NCBI RefSeq assembly: GCF_047238265.1
Contig: NZ_JBDFMM010000001.1
Span: 3,410,001-3,474,000, forward strand
From: Paenibacillus_F sp047238265
GTDB taxonomy: Bacteria; Bacillota; Bacilli; Paenibacillales; NBRC-103111
DNA: 64,000 nucleotides
Direction: 5' to 3'
The translations under genes were made by a program, and so were the position numbers. Below are positions 24,759 to 33,757 of the stretch, in pieces. Position 1 is the first letter of the stretch. Each line of letters opens with the position of its first letter. The notes beneath the pieces are model-generated. The model was not told the DNA's origin. It ran no database searches and was given only the letters and a program-made list of their open reading frames with translations.

Positions 24759-25802
24759 TTATTTCAATTGATAAAGGGTCGTGAATAATCGCTCCGCAGT
24801 CTCACCGGGCAGAAATTCACTTACCGCAAAGGAGGTTCCCGAAGGGCTCCATTCAATGTCACTTGTTACATTGGGCTTATAGGAGACGGGAATCATCCGT
24901 CCCGAAGCCTCGTTCATCACGTAAAGTCCCGTCATTCCCTGATCCGGGCTGAAGACGGAGAAGGCGAGCCGGCTTCCGTCCGGTGACCAGGAGAGCTGCT
25001 GCAGGAGGCGCCCCCTCGCCGCCGGCTTCTCGCTGCCGCCCCGTGCGGCATCGGCCAGGACGAGCGTCTTCTGATCGGGACCGGTCACGGTGACGAGGGC
25101 GATCCGCTGCCCGCCGGGAGCTACGGCGAAGTCGGAAACTCCGCTCCGGCTCCAGATCCGGGCAGACCCGCCGCCCGTTTCCGTCACGGTCAGCTCCCCA
25201 TCGCCGCTCAGCATATACAGCCTGCCGTCTTTTATGGCGGCTTTAACGATGCCGGACGGCACGTCTTCGTGTTCTACGGCCGTCATTTCGCCGTCTGTGC
25301 CGAATCGGACGAGCCGGTTATTCGGCTCCGTCAGCACAGCCAGATACGACTCCTCATCTATCCAAGCTCCAAGGAGTTCCCGGGTTTGAGGCCCGATCCG
25401 GATGACCCGGCCGGTTTCAAGATGGTATATATCCGCCGTTCCCTCATAGCGGTGATACACCCAGGCATACTTGCCGTCCGGGGCCATCTGAATCCCTGTC
25501 GCTCCCTTTATCCCCGTATCGCGGGTTTTGTCTCCGGCAAGATTCCGGAACTCCAAAGTGGCGCCGACCGGGGAATCGCCCGGGATGCCGATCAGTTCGC
25601 CCTGCGGGCTCCAGCCCATCGCATAGAACTTGTCGAGATGCCGGATTCCTGCCAGGACGGTATCCCCGTTGTTTCCAGAGGCCGGCGGATCCACAACGGT
25701 CACTGACGGGGAAGGCGAACTGTCGCATCCCGGGGCGGCTGCGAGCAGGAACATCATTCCCGCCCATACGGTGAGCCGCCTACCGATTGTACCGAGCTTC
25801 AG
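24759..25802 (-). CDS. WD40/TolB-like beta-propeller lipoprotein
   Basis: The first standard in-frame start gives a truncated signal. A CTG at 25802 (AAAGGAGG eight bases upstream) restores a full signal peptide KLGTIGRRLTVWAGMMFLLAAAPGC with the lipid anchor at Cys26. The body has repeated propeller blades (MGWSPQGELIGIPG, QMAPDGKYAWVYH, LSWSPDGSRLAFSVF, IEWSPSGTSFAVSEF). Such propellers act as scaffolds or ligand sensors. It lies about 100 bases after the kinase gene and is probably co-transcribed. Confidence 0.8.
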   Translation of the reverse strand: MKLGTIGRRLTVWAGMMFLLAAAPGCDSSPSPSVTVVDPPASGNNGDTVLAGIRHLDKFYAMGWSPQGELIGIPGDSPVGATLEFRNLAGDKTRDTGIKGATGIQMAPDGKYAWVYHRYEGTADIYHLETGRVIRIGPQTRELLGAWIDEESYLAVLTEPNNRLVRFGTDGEMTAVEHEDVPSGIVKAAIKDGRLYMLSGDGELTVTETGGGSARIWSRSGVSDFAVAPGGQRIALVTVTGPDQKTLVLADAARGGSEKPAARGRLLQQLSWSPDGSRLAFSVFSPDQGMTGLYVMNEASGRMIPVSYKPNVTSDIEWSPSGTSFAVSEFLPGETAERLFTTLYQLK

Positions 25803-25902
25803 AATGATGTCCTCCTTTCAAGCTCTGTTTAGACTATACCCCTCAAAGTTTTCCGCAAGATTTCAACTTGTTTCGAACTTGTAAATGTTTACGCAAAACT
25901 TT

Positions 25903-27303
25903 TCACCTTTGCCCTGCCTGAAAAGTCACGATAAACGACGTTCCGCCATCGGCGGGGTGTTCGACCCGGATCTGCCCCTGCTGCTTGTTTACAAGCTGCT
26001 TGACGAGCGACAGCCCGAGACCGCTGCCTCCCGACTTCCTGGCCCGGTCCTTGTTTACCGTATAAAAAGGTTCGAAAATCCGTTCCCTGCGGTCTTCCGG
26101 AATCCCGAGGCCCGTATCGGTGAACTCAACTTCAAGCGCGCATACCTCCGTAGTCCGGCTGCGGATCAGAACGGTGCCGTCCTCGACGTTATATTTAATG
26201 GCATTGTCCAGCAGATTAAGAAAAATCTGAATCAGGCTTTCGCGGTCCGCCCACACTTCCGCCGGAACGAGTTCAAGGGAGACGGCAACGCCGAATTTCT
26301 CCGCTTTCCCTTTCATCCGGGAGGCAAGATCCTCCAGAAGGAGATCGATCCGGAGTTTCTCCGGCTGCTGCTCGAATTCATACTTTTCCAGCGCGGCCAG
26401 CTTCAGCACTTTCTCGACGAACTCATAAAGCCGCACCGCTTCTTTATCGATAACGTCCCGCGCCTCCCGGACCAATCCGGGATCATCCTCGTACATATGA
26501 AGCAGATCCGTGTAGGCCCGGATGGAAGTCAGAGGCGTTTTCAGTTCATGACTGATGTTGTTGATAAACTGCTGCTGTGTACGCAGACTGCCCTGTAAAG
26601 CCCGGCTCATATCGTAAATGCCGTCGCTGAGCGAGCCCAGCTCGTCTTTGCGCCGGAAGGGCGGCGCGCCGATAAAATCACCCATACGGATGTCGTCGGC
26701 CGCTTCTTTCAGCCGCCGGATCGCCTTCGCCTGGCGGTTCATATACAAGAGACCGAGGACGAAACTGAGCAGCAGGACGGCGCTGCCCCCCATAAGAAAG
26801 GAATTTTGCAGATTCCGGTAAAACGCGTTCTGGGCCGCCAGCGGCACTTGAAAATGAAGAACGCCGATTTGTCCGTCCGGACCCCGCACTGGCGCCAGAT
26901 AATCCTCCGTATCCCCCAGTACCTTGTAGACGATCTTGTTGTTCAGGGCATGGGAAAGCACGCCGCTTACGTCGGGGGATTCAGCCATGGGAAGCGAATC
27001 TCCCGCTGCGGCGCCCGTCATATCGTAGAGCAGGACCCTCATGCCGCTCGCCGCTCCGATTTCGACGGCCAGATTTTGTCCTTGAAGCTGCATAAAGGTT
27101 TGAGGATCGAAGCGCGTCCCCGTCACATACTGCTGCCCGATCCGGTTATTCGCGATTTCCGCCTGCCGGTTCAGTGTCTTCTCCATTTCTTCTTTCTGAT
27201 ACCTGTGTACGCCGGTCAGAACGAGCACGCTGAGCACGCCGACGGCGAACAGAAGAAGCGCGGCAATGAACAGCGCAAACTTCCATTTCAAGCTTATTCG
27301 CAT
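25903..27303 (-). CDS. Sensor histidine kinase
   Basis: The 466-residue kinase starts at ATG 27303, overlapping the end of the response-regulator gene by ten bases. One span near 10-30, an extracytoplasmic sensor of about 130 residues, and a second span near 165-185 are followed by HAMP. The H-box is NNISHELKTPLTSI, the N-box NLLDNAIKYN, and the G boxes DTGLGI and GGSGLGLSLV. All catalytic motifs are intact. The signal is unknown. The lipoproteins encoded downstream may modulate it. Confidence 0.94.
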   Translation of the reverse strand: MRISLKWKFALFIAALLLFAVGVLSVLVLTGVHRYQKEEMEKTLNRQAEIANNRIGQQYVTGTRFDPQTFMQLQGQNLAVEIGAASGMRVLLYDMTGAAAGDSLPMAESPDVSGVLSHALNNKIVYKVLGDTEDYLAPVRGPDGQIGVLHFQVPLAAQNAFYRNLQNSFLMGGSAVLLLSFVLGLLYMNRQAKAIRRLKEAADDIRMGDFIGAPPFRRKDELGSLSDGIYDMSRALQGSLRTQQQFINNISHELKTPLTSIRAYTDLLHMYEDDPGLVREARDVIDKEAVRLYEFVEKVLKLAALEKYEFEQQPEKLRIDLLLEDLASRMKGKAEKFGVAVSLELVPAEVWADRESLIQIFLNLLDNAIKYNVEDGTVLIRSRTTEVCALEVEFTDTGLGIPEDRRERIFEPFYTVNKDRARKSGGSGLGLSLVKQLVNKQQGQIRVEHPADGGTSFIVTFQAGQR

Positions 27304-27989
27304 GGCACTTCCCCGACCGCTTTGTATCCCACTCCGTAGACCGTCTGGAGCACGTTCTGATACGTCTCGCCAAGCTTCGTTCTCAGTCTTTGGATGTGAA
27401 TATCGACCGTGCGCGTTCCGCCGGCATAGTCCATTCCCCATACGAGATCCAGCAATTCTTCGCGCGAGAACGCTCTTTTTAAATTCGAAAGCAGCAGTGC
27501 AAGCAGATCGAACTCCTTGGGGGTGAGGTTCAGCGCCTCCCCTTTCAGGCTCACAAGCCTCTGCTCGGGGTGCACACTCAGTTCGCCGATCTTCAAAACG
27601 GAGAGCTCTTCGCCCTTTTCGCTTTTATCCAGACGTCTGCACAGCGCCCTTACGCGGGCAATCAGTTCCCGCAAATCGAACGGCTTCGTCATATAATCGT
27701 CCGCGCCCAATTCGAGCCCGAGAATTTTATCCACAATGTCGTTTTTTACGGTAAGAAGCAAAATACCCAGGTTTTTGCGGTTGTCCAGCTTCCTGCACAC
27801 TTCAAAACCCGTCAACCGGGGCATCATGACGTCCATGACCAGCACATGAGGCCGGAACGACTCTGTTTTACGGAGCGCTTCTTCCCCGTCCGCGGCCGTT
27901 TCCACGATAAATCCTTCCCGTTTGAGGCCGTATGCGATTGCGCTGGTTATCGTCTGTTCATCATCTGCAACAAGTATTTTGTAGTCCAT
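27294..27989 (-). CDS. OmpR-family response regulator
   Basis: The receiver (1-120) has ILVADDE, VLVMDVMMPRLTG and YMTKPF. A Trans_reg_C winged helix follows (NLTPKEFDLL, TRTVDIHIQRLRTKL, GVGYKA). The length of 231 is typical. It is the first gene of what looks like a five-gene operon: regulator, kinase, propeller lipoprotein, second lipoprotein, SLH protein. No promoter was confidently seen. Confidence 0.95.
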   Translation of the reverse strand: MDYKILVADDEQTITSAIAYGLKREGFIVETAADGEEALRKTESFRPHVLVMDVMMPRLTGFEVCRKLDNRKNLGILLLTVKNDIVDKILGLELGADDYMTKPFDLRELIARVRALCRRLDKSEKGEELSVLKIGELSVHPEQRLVSLKGEALNLTPKEFDLLALLLSNLKRAFSREELLDLVWGMDYAGGTRTVDIHIQRLRTKLGETYQNVLQTVYGVGYKAVGEVPCE

Positions 27990-28194
27990 GCCGTTCCTCC
28001 GTTTTCACTCCGAACTTTTCTCCATATTATACACGACCAAGCTGCTCCCGCACGTCAGCAAGATGTAACCTTGGAGAAATCCGTTCCGGCCCTACAGCAG
28101 CAAGAGGCACATATATCCAACCGCCGGATCGGAACTCTTGAATCCGGGAGCCGCCTTGCGGCTGTACATGCTTACCCGTGCGTAAAAAAAGAAA

Positions 28195-28220
28195 AACCGT
28201 GACCGCAGGCAGTCAAGGTT
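28195..28220 (-). terminator. Probable terminator of the 57-aa gene
   Basis: An imperfect AACCTTGAC/GTCACGGTT stem is followed by TTTCTTTTTTT on the reverse strand. Confidence 0.55.
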
Positions 28221-28258
28221 CTTAGTGGCGGAGCTTCGCAGACCGAAGCGGGAACGGG

Positions 28259-28432
28259 TTATTTCCCCGTCTCCTCGGGCGTGCTTAGGATTCCGCAGGA
28301 TCCGGGATACCCGTCGTTTTCTCTCATCTCGTCCAGATGCTCGCGCATTTCGGGATCGCCGGGAAGATCGGCCGTCAGTTTGACCGGGGGCTGCCTGAAT
28401 TCCACGCGGCCTTTGGGATGCTTATCACTCAT
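28259..28432 (-). CDS. Small hydrophilic protein, 57 aa
   Basis: ATG 28432 has GGGAGAG seven bases upstream. The protein starts MSDKHPKGRVEFRQPPVKL and ends with an acidic, Gly/Pro-rich tail. I recognise no family. It stands alone. Confidence 0.55.
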   Translation of the reverse strand: MSDKHPKGRVEFRQPPVKLTADLPGDPEMREHLDEMRENDGYPGSCGILSTPEETGK

Positions 28433-28651
28433 CGCTATACTCTCCCTTCGCTTGTAAAAAAGCATTCATTCTAGTTTTCCTGGCCCGTAAAAAACTATAC
28501 GGGAAAGCAACTCCGGCTTCTTTCAGAGGCGCGCGAATCCAAGCACCCGAGGCACTGCGCGCTTATCCGCATCCGACACAGCCATGATTAAACCCGGCAT
28601 CACCGCTGAAAGTCCACAAATCCTGAAGGCGCAATAAAATAATTTAGAAGC

Positions 28652-28678
28652 CGACCAACGGGATGGTCGACTTTTTTT
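28652..28678 (+). terminator. Hairpin with plus-strand T tract
   Basis: CGACCA/TGGTCG with a six-base loop is followed by ACTTTTTTT on the plus strand. The reverse strand has only a broken AT-rich tail, so it may serve the UvrA gene as a weaker bidirectional terminator. Confidence 0.45.
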
Positions 28679-28691
28679 GAATTCTGGAAAT

Positions 28692-30968
28692 TCACGTGGA
28701 ATGACTAGGTCCGGTTTCCGCCTTACGCAAATACGCCCCCGTTATCGAATGCTCGGCAGCAGCAAGCTGGGCAGGGGTGCCTTCGAATACAATTCGGCCA
28801 CCTCGTTGGCCGCCCTCGGGACCCATGTCAATGATCCAATCCGCGCTCCTGATCACATCCAGGTTGTGTTCGATGACAACCACCGTGTTGCCCCCGTCGA
28901 CCAAGCGGTTTATAATGTCCATCAGACGGGAGATATCGGACATATGCAGCCCGGTTGTCGGCTCGTCCATGACATATAGCCTTCCTTCCTTGTGAAGTTC
29001 CCCCGCCAGTTTGATCCGTTGGCATTCTCCGCCCGACAAGGTGCTCAGAGGCTGGCCCAGCGTTACGTATCCGAGTCCCACATCCTCAAGCGTCTGCATT
29101 TGACGGAGCAGTTCCTTCCCGCTGAAGAACACCGAAGCTTCCCGTACCGTCATAGCGAGGACGTCGCTGATGGATTTTCCGTACAGTTTATACTGCAGCA
29201 CTTCATCGCTAAACCGCTTGCCCGCGCATATTTCACATATCGTCCTTACAGGCTCGAGAAAGGCCAAATCCGTGTAGATCATCCCGAGACCCTGACAGTT
29301 GGAACAGGCTCCCTTGGAGTTGAAACTGAACAGGGAAGCGCTTACCTTATTGGCTGCCGCGAACAGCCGGCGGATCGCGTCCATCATCCCCGTGTAGGTA
29401 GCCGGATTGGAGCGGATGGACGTGCCAACGCCCGTCTGATCAATGACAATCGCTTCCGGATGCGACGGCAGGAATGCTCCGTTGATCAGCGTACTTTTGC
29501 CTGAGCCGGCTACTCCAGTTACCACGGTCAGCACACCGAGGGGTATATCGACTGTCACATTTTTCAGATTGTGCAGGCTGGCGCCGGCTACGGTCATCCG
29601 ACCCTTGGGCACCCTGGTTGAAGTTTTCAAGGGCAGACTTTGCTTCAAGTACCGTCCTGTCAAGGTATCCGCGCGGAGCAAGCCCGCAAAGTCGCCTTCG
29701 TAGACGATTTCTCCGCCGCGGGTTCCCGCATGAGGTCCGACATCGATGATGTAATCGGCGATCTCCATGACTTCGCGGTCATGTTCGACGACAAGTACGG
29801 TATTCCCTTTGTCCCGGAGCTGGCACAGCATGCCGTTCAGCCTATGGACATCCCGCGGATGCAGTCCGACGCTCGGTTCATCGAAAATGTAGATCATATC
29901 GGTAAGACTGCTGCTCAGATGCTGGACCATCTTGATGCGCTGCGACTCCCCGCCCGACAAGGTTACGGTTTGGCGGTCGAGACTCAGATACTCCAGCCCA
30001 ATAGAGACCAGATGGTTCAACCGTGTGAGAATACCGTCAATCATCGGACCGGCAACGGGATTCCGAATGGCTTCAATCATACGGATTAGCTCGCCAATCT
30101 CCATAGCCGCGCACTCTGCAATGTTGTAGCCGTTAATCCGGCAGCCTAATGCCGCTTGATTAAGCCGGCTTCCCCCGCAATGGTTACACTCGTTATAGGA
30201 AAGAAAGCGGTCAAGGGTTTCGCGCTTGGCATCTGACATCTCGCTGCTGTCCCGCTTTACATACAGTCGTGTGAGCTTGGGCAGCAGACCTTCATAATCC
30301 GATTCGATATCGCCGCCTTTGGTGCGGTATACGATCTTGCTTTCTTTGCCGTGGAGTAGAGTATCCCATTCTGCCGGCGTATAGTCGGCAAGCCGCTTGT
30401 CGTTGTCAAACAAGCCGGAATGGGTATACGTATTCAAGTACCAGCTTCCCACTTTAAATACGGGGAATAGGATTGCACCTTCATTCAGCGACTTGGACCT
30501 GTCGAGCAGCTTATCCACATCAAACTGCACCACCTGTCCGACTCCGGAGCATTCCGGGCACATACCGGCCGGGTCATTAAACGAGAAAACATGTGAATTT
30601 ACAGCCAAAGGTTTACCGATTCTGGAGAACAGCAGCCGGAGCATCGCATAAATATCAGTGATCGTGCCGACCGTCGAACGGGAGTTGCCGCCAAGCCTTT
30701 TCTGATCGATCACAACCGCCGTAGACAAGTTCTCGATGAGATCGACATCCGGTTGACTAACCCTGGGAAGCCGATTGCGGATGAATGCGGAAAACGTCTC
30801 GTTAAGCTGTCGCCGAGCTTCGGCGCTGATAGTATCGAAGACCAGGGAAGATTTTCCCGAGCCCGAGACACCGGTGAAGATCGTAATTTTTCGCTTCGGG
30901 ATGCGGATATTCACGTTTTTTAGATTATTCTCGCGTGCTCCTTTGATTACAATATCATTGACATTCAT
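28692..30968 (-). CDS. Class-II UvrA-like ABC ATPase (drug-resistance type paralog)
   Basis: At 758 residues it is about 180 shorter than canonical UvrA and lacks the full UvrB-binding and insertion regions. Two ABC halves are complete: Walker A GVSGSGKSS and GVAGSGKST, signatures LSGGESQRI and LSGGECQRI, and Walker B-type IFDEPSVGLH and VMDEPTTGLH. Zinc-finger cysteines remain (CPECSGVG, CNHCGGSRL, CSNCQGLG, CEICAGK). Such proteins are linked to self-resistance against DNA-binding drugs (DrrC type) or act as UvrA2. ATG 30968 has GAGGTGA five bases upstream. A perfect 25-base palindrome upstream indicates repression by an unlinked regulator. Confidence 0.93.
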   Translation of the reverse strand: MNVNDIVIKGARENNLKNVNIRIPKRKITIFTGVSGSGKSSLVFDTISAEARRQLNETFSAFIRNRLPRVSQPDVDLIENLSTAVVIDQKRLGGNSRSTVGTITDIYAMLRLLFSRIGKPLAVNSHVFSFNDPAGMCPECSGVGQVVQFDVDKLLDRSKSLNEGAILFPVFKVGSWYLNTYTHSGLFDNDKRLADYTPAEWDTLLHGKESKIVYRTKGGDIESDYEGLLPKLTRLYVKRDSSEMSDAKRETLDRFLSYNECNHCGGSRLNQAALGCRINGYNIAECAAMEIGELIRMIEAIRNPVAGPMIDGILTRLNHLVSIGLEYLSLDRQTVTLSGGESQRIKMVQHLSSSLTDMIYIFDEPSVGLHPRDVHRLNGMLCQLRDKGNTVLVVEHDREVMEIADYIIDVGPHAGTRGGEIVYEGDFAGLLRADTLTGRYLKQSLPLKTSTRVPKGRMTVAGASLHNLKNVTVDIPLGVLTVVTGVAGSGKSTLINGAFLPSHPEAIVIDQTGVGTSIRSNPATYTGMMDAIRRLFAAANKVSASLFSFNSKGACSNCQGLGMIYTDLAFLEPVRTICEICAGKRFSDEVLQYKLYGKSISDVLAMTVREASVFFSGKELLRQMQTLEDVGLGYVTLGQPLSTLSGGECQRIKLAGELHKEGRLYVMDEPTTGLHMSDISRLMDIINRLVDGGNTVVVIEHNLDVIRSADWIIDMGPEGGQRGGRIVFEGTPAQLAAAEHSITGAYLRKAETGPSHST

Positions 30969-31019
30969 AGACTTCACCTCGGATCTCTATTCACTAAGAT
31001 TTTCACAGTATAACTGCAG

Positions 31020-31044
31020 AATCATGACACCTATTGTCATGATT
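31020..31044 (-). promoter_or_regulatory. Perfect 25-bp palindromic operator upstream of the UvrA paralog
   Basis: Arms AATCATGACA and TGTCATGATT are separated by five bases. It lies about 50 bases upstream of the start and just upstream of a reverse-strand TATACT -10 box. Its 17-base core matches 14 of 17 bases with the element before the DHFR-like gene. Confidence 0.65.
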
Positions 31045-31161
31045 GGACGAATGCTTTCCGTGCGAATAAAGTTTGTTTGACACCTGGAGGGCTAACGATG
31101 GTGCTGGACAAGCCAGAGCAAACGCTGCGAAAATAAGGTTTGACTGAACCCGATAAAGAAT

Positions 31162-31209
31162 AAAGCGGCGGTCGAAGACCAGTGAATAAAGTCTTAGACT
31201 TGCCGCTTT
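31162..31209 (-). terminator. Possible terminator of the DHFR-like gene
   Basis: AAAGCGGC/GCCGCTTT arms enclose a long loop, with a TTATTCTTT tail on the reverse strand. Confidence 0.4.
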
Positions 31210-31252
31210 TAATATAAAACGATTGATTTTATGATTAGAATGTGCAATATGA

Positions 31253-31807
31253 TTAGTTTTCGTTAAAATGATAAATGAGTTGTACAACACCTGAGGAGAA
31301 CGTTCTCGTATGAACCAATTTTAAATTCAACCTCTGTTTTATATCCACAAACAGCGGTTTTCCTTCTCCCAAAACAACAGGGTGAACAGATAATCTAAAT
31401 TCGTCAAGGAGTCCTAAATTGATAAAAGTTGTAATCAGACTTGCTCCACCATAGAGCCAGATGTCTTTGCCAGGCTTATTCTTTAATTCATTTACTTCTT
31501 CAAGAATACGATCATTTATAAATATTGCTTTATTATCCGTCCCCTTTCGCGTCCTGGAAAACACATATTTCTCTTTACTGTGAACCAATTCCCAAAATTC
31601 TTTTTCAAAATCCGTATGTTCAATTTCCGGAGTAAATTGTCCCCATAAATCATAGCTTTTTCTTCCATATAAAATTGTATCAATTTGATTCAGGAAATTA
31701 ATAAACCCCATCTCAGAGTCCATAATGCACCAATCGACTTCCCCATTTCTCCCTTCAATAAAACCATCTAAAGTAACCGCTAAATCTAAAATTATTTTTC
31801 GTTTCAT
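31253..31807 (-). CDS. Dihydrofolate reductase-family protein (RibD C-terminal-like, YyaP type)
   Basis: The 184-residue protein begins KRKIILDLAVTLDGFIEG, the typical start of the RibD_C/DHFR-like family. It has DTILYGRKSYDLW and DIWLYGGASLITTF (NADPH-binding Gly loop), then VHPVVLGEGKPLF. It is cytosolic and likely an NADPH-dependent reductase, but its substrate is unknown. Base composition is clearly AT-rich compared with its neighbours, which suggests recent acquisition. A palindromic operator like that of the UvrA paralog lies about 45 bases upstream. Confidence 0.9.
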   Translation of the reverse strand: MKRKIILDLAVTLDGFIEGRNGEVDWCIMDSEMGFINFLNQIDTILYGRKSYDLWGQFTPEIEHTDFEKEFWELVHSKEKYVFSRTRKGTDNKAIFINDRILEEVNELKNKPGKDIWLYGGASLITTFINLGLLDEFRLSVHPVVLGEGKPLFVDIKQRLNLKLVHTRTFSSGVVQLIYHFNEN

Positions 31808-31852
31808 GATTTATCATTCCTTTCAGTGATCTACCACCCATTTTAGACCTTA

Positions 31853-31875
31853 AATATGTCACCTTGTGTCATATT
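31853..31875 (-). promoter_or_regulatory. Palindromic operator upstream of the DHFR-like gene
   Basis: A 23-base dyad with arms AATATG-n-CAC and GTG-n-CATATT lies here. The core, read on the plus strand, is ATGTCACCTTGTGTCAT. It is nearly the same as the core before the UvrA paralog (ATGACACCTATTGTCAT). Confidence 0.6.
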
Positions 31876-32124
31876 AATTCGGGGTGAATAGCGGAAAGTA
31901 GGTTGTAGGAAAAGAGCATTCCCGAAGAGATCCACGCCGCCGCCATGGGGGGACGGAACCTACGCGTCCCTCGGCTTGAGGTCAGCATCAGCAGCCCGAC
32001 TATGCCCCCGAAGCATCGGCCCGCCGGACAGGAGGCCCCAGTAATCCGCGGTTGACATCTATGCCCTCCCCGCCTATGCTTGAATCATTGAGAACTTTTA
32101 TCAATGGAAAAGGAAGGTGCAGTC
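31876..32124. other. Gap between the DHFR-like operator and the nitroreductase
   Basis: I see no further gene or convincing regulatory element here, apart from the AAGGAAGGTG ribosome site of the nitroreductase at its right end. Confidence 0.5.
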
Positions 32125-32727
32125 ATGCCTACAGATATGAAGCTGACCGAAGCAATCAGCGGGCGGAGATCCGTCGGAAGAATGAAAGACGAACCGGTTC
32201 CCCGCGAAATCATCGAGGAGCTGCTTGAAGCGGCCAACTGGGCCCCGAGCCACCGGTGCACGGAGCCTTGGCGCTTCTTCGTCATGACGGGCGACGGGCG
32301 CGGCGTCCTCGCCGAAGCTTACGCCGATATCGCGGCCGAAAGCTCGGACGCTTCCGGCGAGGCGCTGGAAGAGCTGCGTGCCAAGCAGGGGAGCAAAGCC
32401 TACCGCGCTCCCGTCATCATCGGCGTCGCGGTCTCTCCCTCCGAAGATCCGGCCGTTAACCGGATGGAGGAATTCGCCGCAGCCCACTCGGCGGTGCAGA
32501 ACATGCTGCTCGCCGCGCACGGGCTGGGGCTTGCCTCCATCTGGCGGTCCGGGGACCCGATGTATCATCCCCGGATGAAAGCGGCTTTCGGCTTGCAGGA
32601 GAATGACGAGATGGTCGCCCTCGTCTATGTCGGCTACCCGCAAATTGCGCCGCAAGCCGGCAAACGCAGCCCCGTACAGGACAAAACCGTCTGGATCACG
32701 GAAGGCTCCGCGGCCGCGGCCGAGTAA
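32125..32727 (+). CDS. Nitroreductase-family FMN oxidoreductase
   Basis: The 200-residue protein shows the family FMN site RRSVGRMKDEPVP near the N-terminus, then AANWAPSHRCTEPWRFFV (flavin loop). A GLGLASIWRSGD segment follows and the protein ends with GYPQIAPQAGKR. This matches the YdjA-like nitroreductases, which act as dimers in the cytosol with NAD(P)H. ATG 32125 is preferred over 32104 because AGGAAGGTG lies about five bases upstream. It stands alone, and its natural substrate is unknown. Confidence 0.9.
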   Translation: MPTDMKLTEAISGRRSVGRMKDEPVPREIIEELLEAANWAPSHRCTEPWRFFVMTGDGRGVLAEAYADIAAESSDASGEALEELRAKQGSKAYRAPVIIGVAVSPSEDPAVNRMEEFAAAHSAVQNMLLAAHGLGLASIWRSGDPMYHPRMKAAFGLQENDEMVALVYVGYPQIAPQAGKRSPVQDKTVWITEGSAAAAE

Positions 32728-32908
32728 CGGGCGTATCCAGCCGGAGGAAAGCCCAACGGTCCTGCGACCGATTTTACGGGCTGAAACACGCGGGAGAACT
32801 TGCCCGTTTCCGGGTTCCAATACATGCGCATCCCGCACCGCGAAGAGTTCCTAGTACACGTTACTGGGCGCCACATGACGGCAGTCAATCAAGAATACCA
32901 ACACTGGC

Positions 32909-32945
32909 AAAAAGATCCGGAGCCTTTACGGCTCCGGATCTTTTT
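32909..32945. terminator. Bidirectional terminator
   Basis: A 16-base perfect stem AAAAAGATCCGGAGCC/GGCTCCGGATCTTTTT lies between the convergent nitroreductase and MerR genes. Confidence 0.9.
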
Positions 32946-32950
32946 GGGTT

Positions 32951-33739
32951 TTATCGCTTTGCCGGGTCCTCTCCCGCTGCCTCCAGACGGTCGCAGTAAA
33001 TATGCATCGCGTCTTTCAGGAAAGCGGCAAGTCCGGTCCCGTGCCGGTCAATGTTGGCCGTAAACCGTTCGTCTGTGACATACAGGTCGCCGAGCCCCCT
33101 GAAAATTTCCGGCGTGCACTCGTAAAAATGGCCGGTAATCCACTCCCGGAGTTCCGCCGCCGCTTCCTGCGCCATAGGACTTGACGGGCCCTCTTCCATT
33201 GCGGCGGCCGCTTTGGCATAAATCCGTCCGGACTGCCCCATAATATCCGCCCACTGTTCTTTGGTATAGGAACCCGTGCGTTTCTCGACGGCTTCCACTG
33301 TTTGATTTCCATACTTTTCGCGCGCTTCGGCAGCAAACTTTTGTTTATGCTCTTCCAGCGGAGTCCGGTCGAAGCTTTCGAATAATTGTTCTTTTCTCAT
33401 CGGAATACCTCCCTCGACAGAAGCGATCGTCCTGTCCACCGTATCGATGATGTCTTCCAGCCGCTTTTTCTTGCGGAGAAGCAGTTCCTTGTGTCCGATT
33501 AACGCACGTTTACGGTCAAAATCGGGACTCTCCAGCATGATCTTGATCTCCTGCAGCGCAAAGCCTATTTCTTTAAAAAACAAAATTTGCTGGAGTCTTT
33601 CCAAATTCCGATCCGTATACAGCCGGTAACCGGCGGCGTTAACCGAGTCGGGTACAAGCAGGCCGATTTCGTCGTAATGATGAAGCGTGCGTACGCTCAC
33701 GCCCACCAGATCCGCCACTTCCTTTACCTTATACGCCAC
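32951..33739 (-). CDS. MerR-family regulator with TipAS-type ligand domain
   Basis: The 262-residue protein has an N-terminal MerR winged helix (KVKEVADLVGVSVRTLHHYDEIGLL), a coiled coil at about 75-110, and a C-terminal TipAS-like helical domain (about 145-255, with WADIMGQSGRIY and LGDLYVTDERFTANID). TipAL and Mta use this domain to bind drugs and activate efflux genes. The GTG start follows GGGGTGA. No transporter is adjacent. The promoter has the 19-base MerR spacer, so autoregulation is likely. Confidence 0.93.
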   Translation of the reverse strand: MAYKVKEVADLVGVSVRTLHHYDEIGLLVPDSVNAAGYRLYTDRNLERLQQILFFKEIGFALQEIKIMLESPDFDRKRALIGHKELLLRKKKRLEDIIDTVDRTIASVEGGIPMRKEQLFESFDRTPLEEHKQKFAAEAREKYGNQTVEAVEKRTGSYTKEQWADIMGQSGRIYAKAAAAMEEGPSSPMAQEAAAELREWITGHFYECTPEIFRGLGDLYVTDERFTANIDRHGTGLAAFLKDAMHIYCDRLEAAGEDPAKR

Positions 33740-33757
33740 AACATCACCCCATTATGA

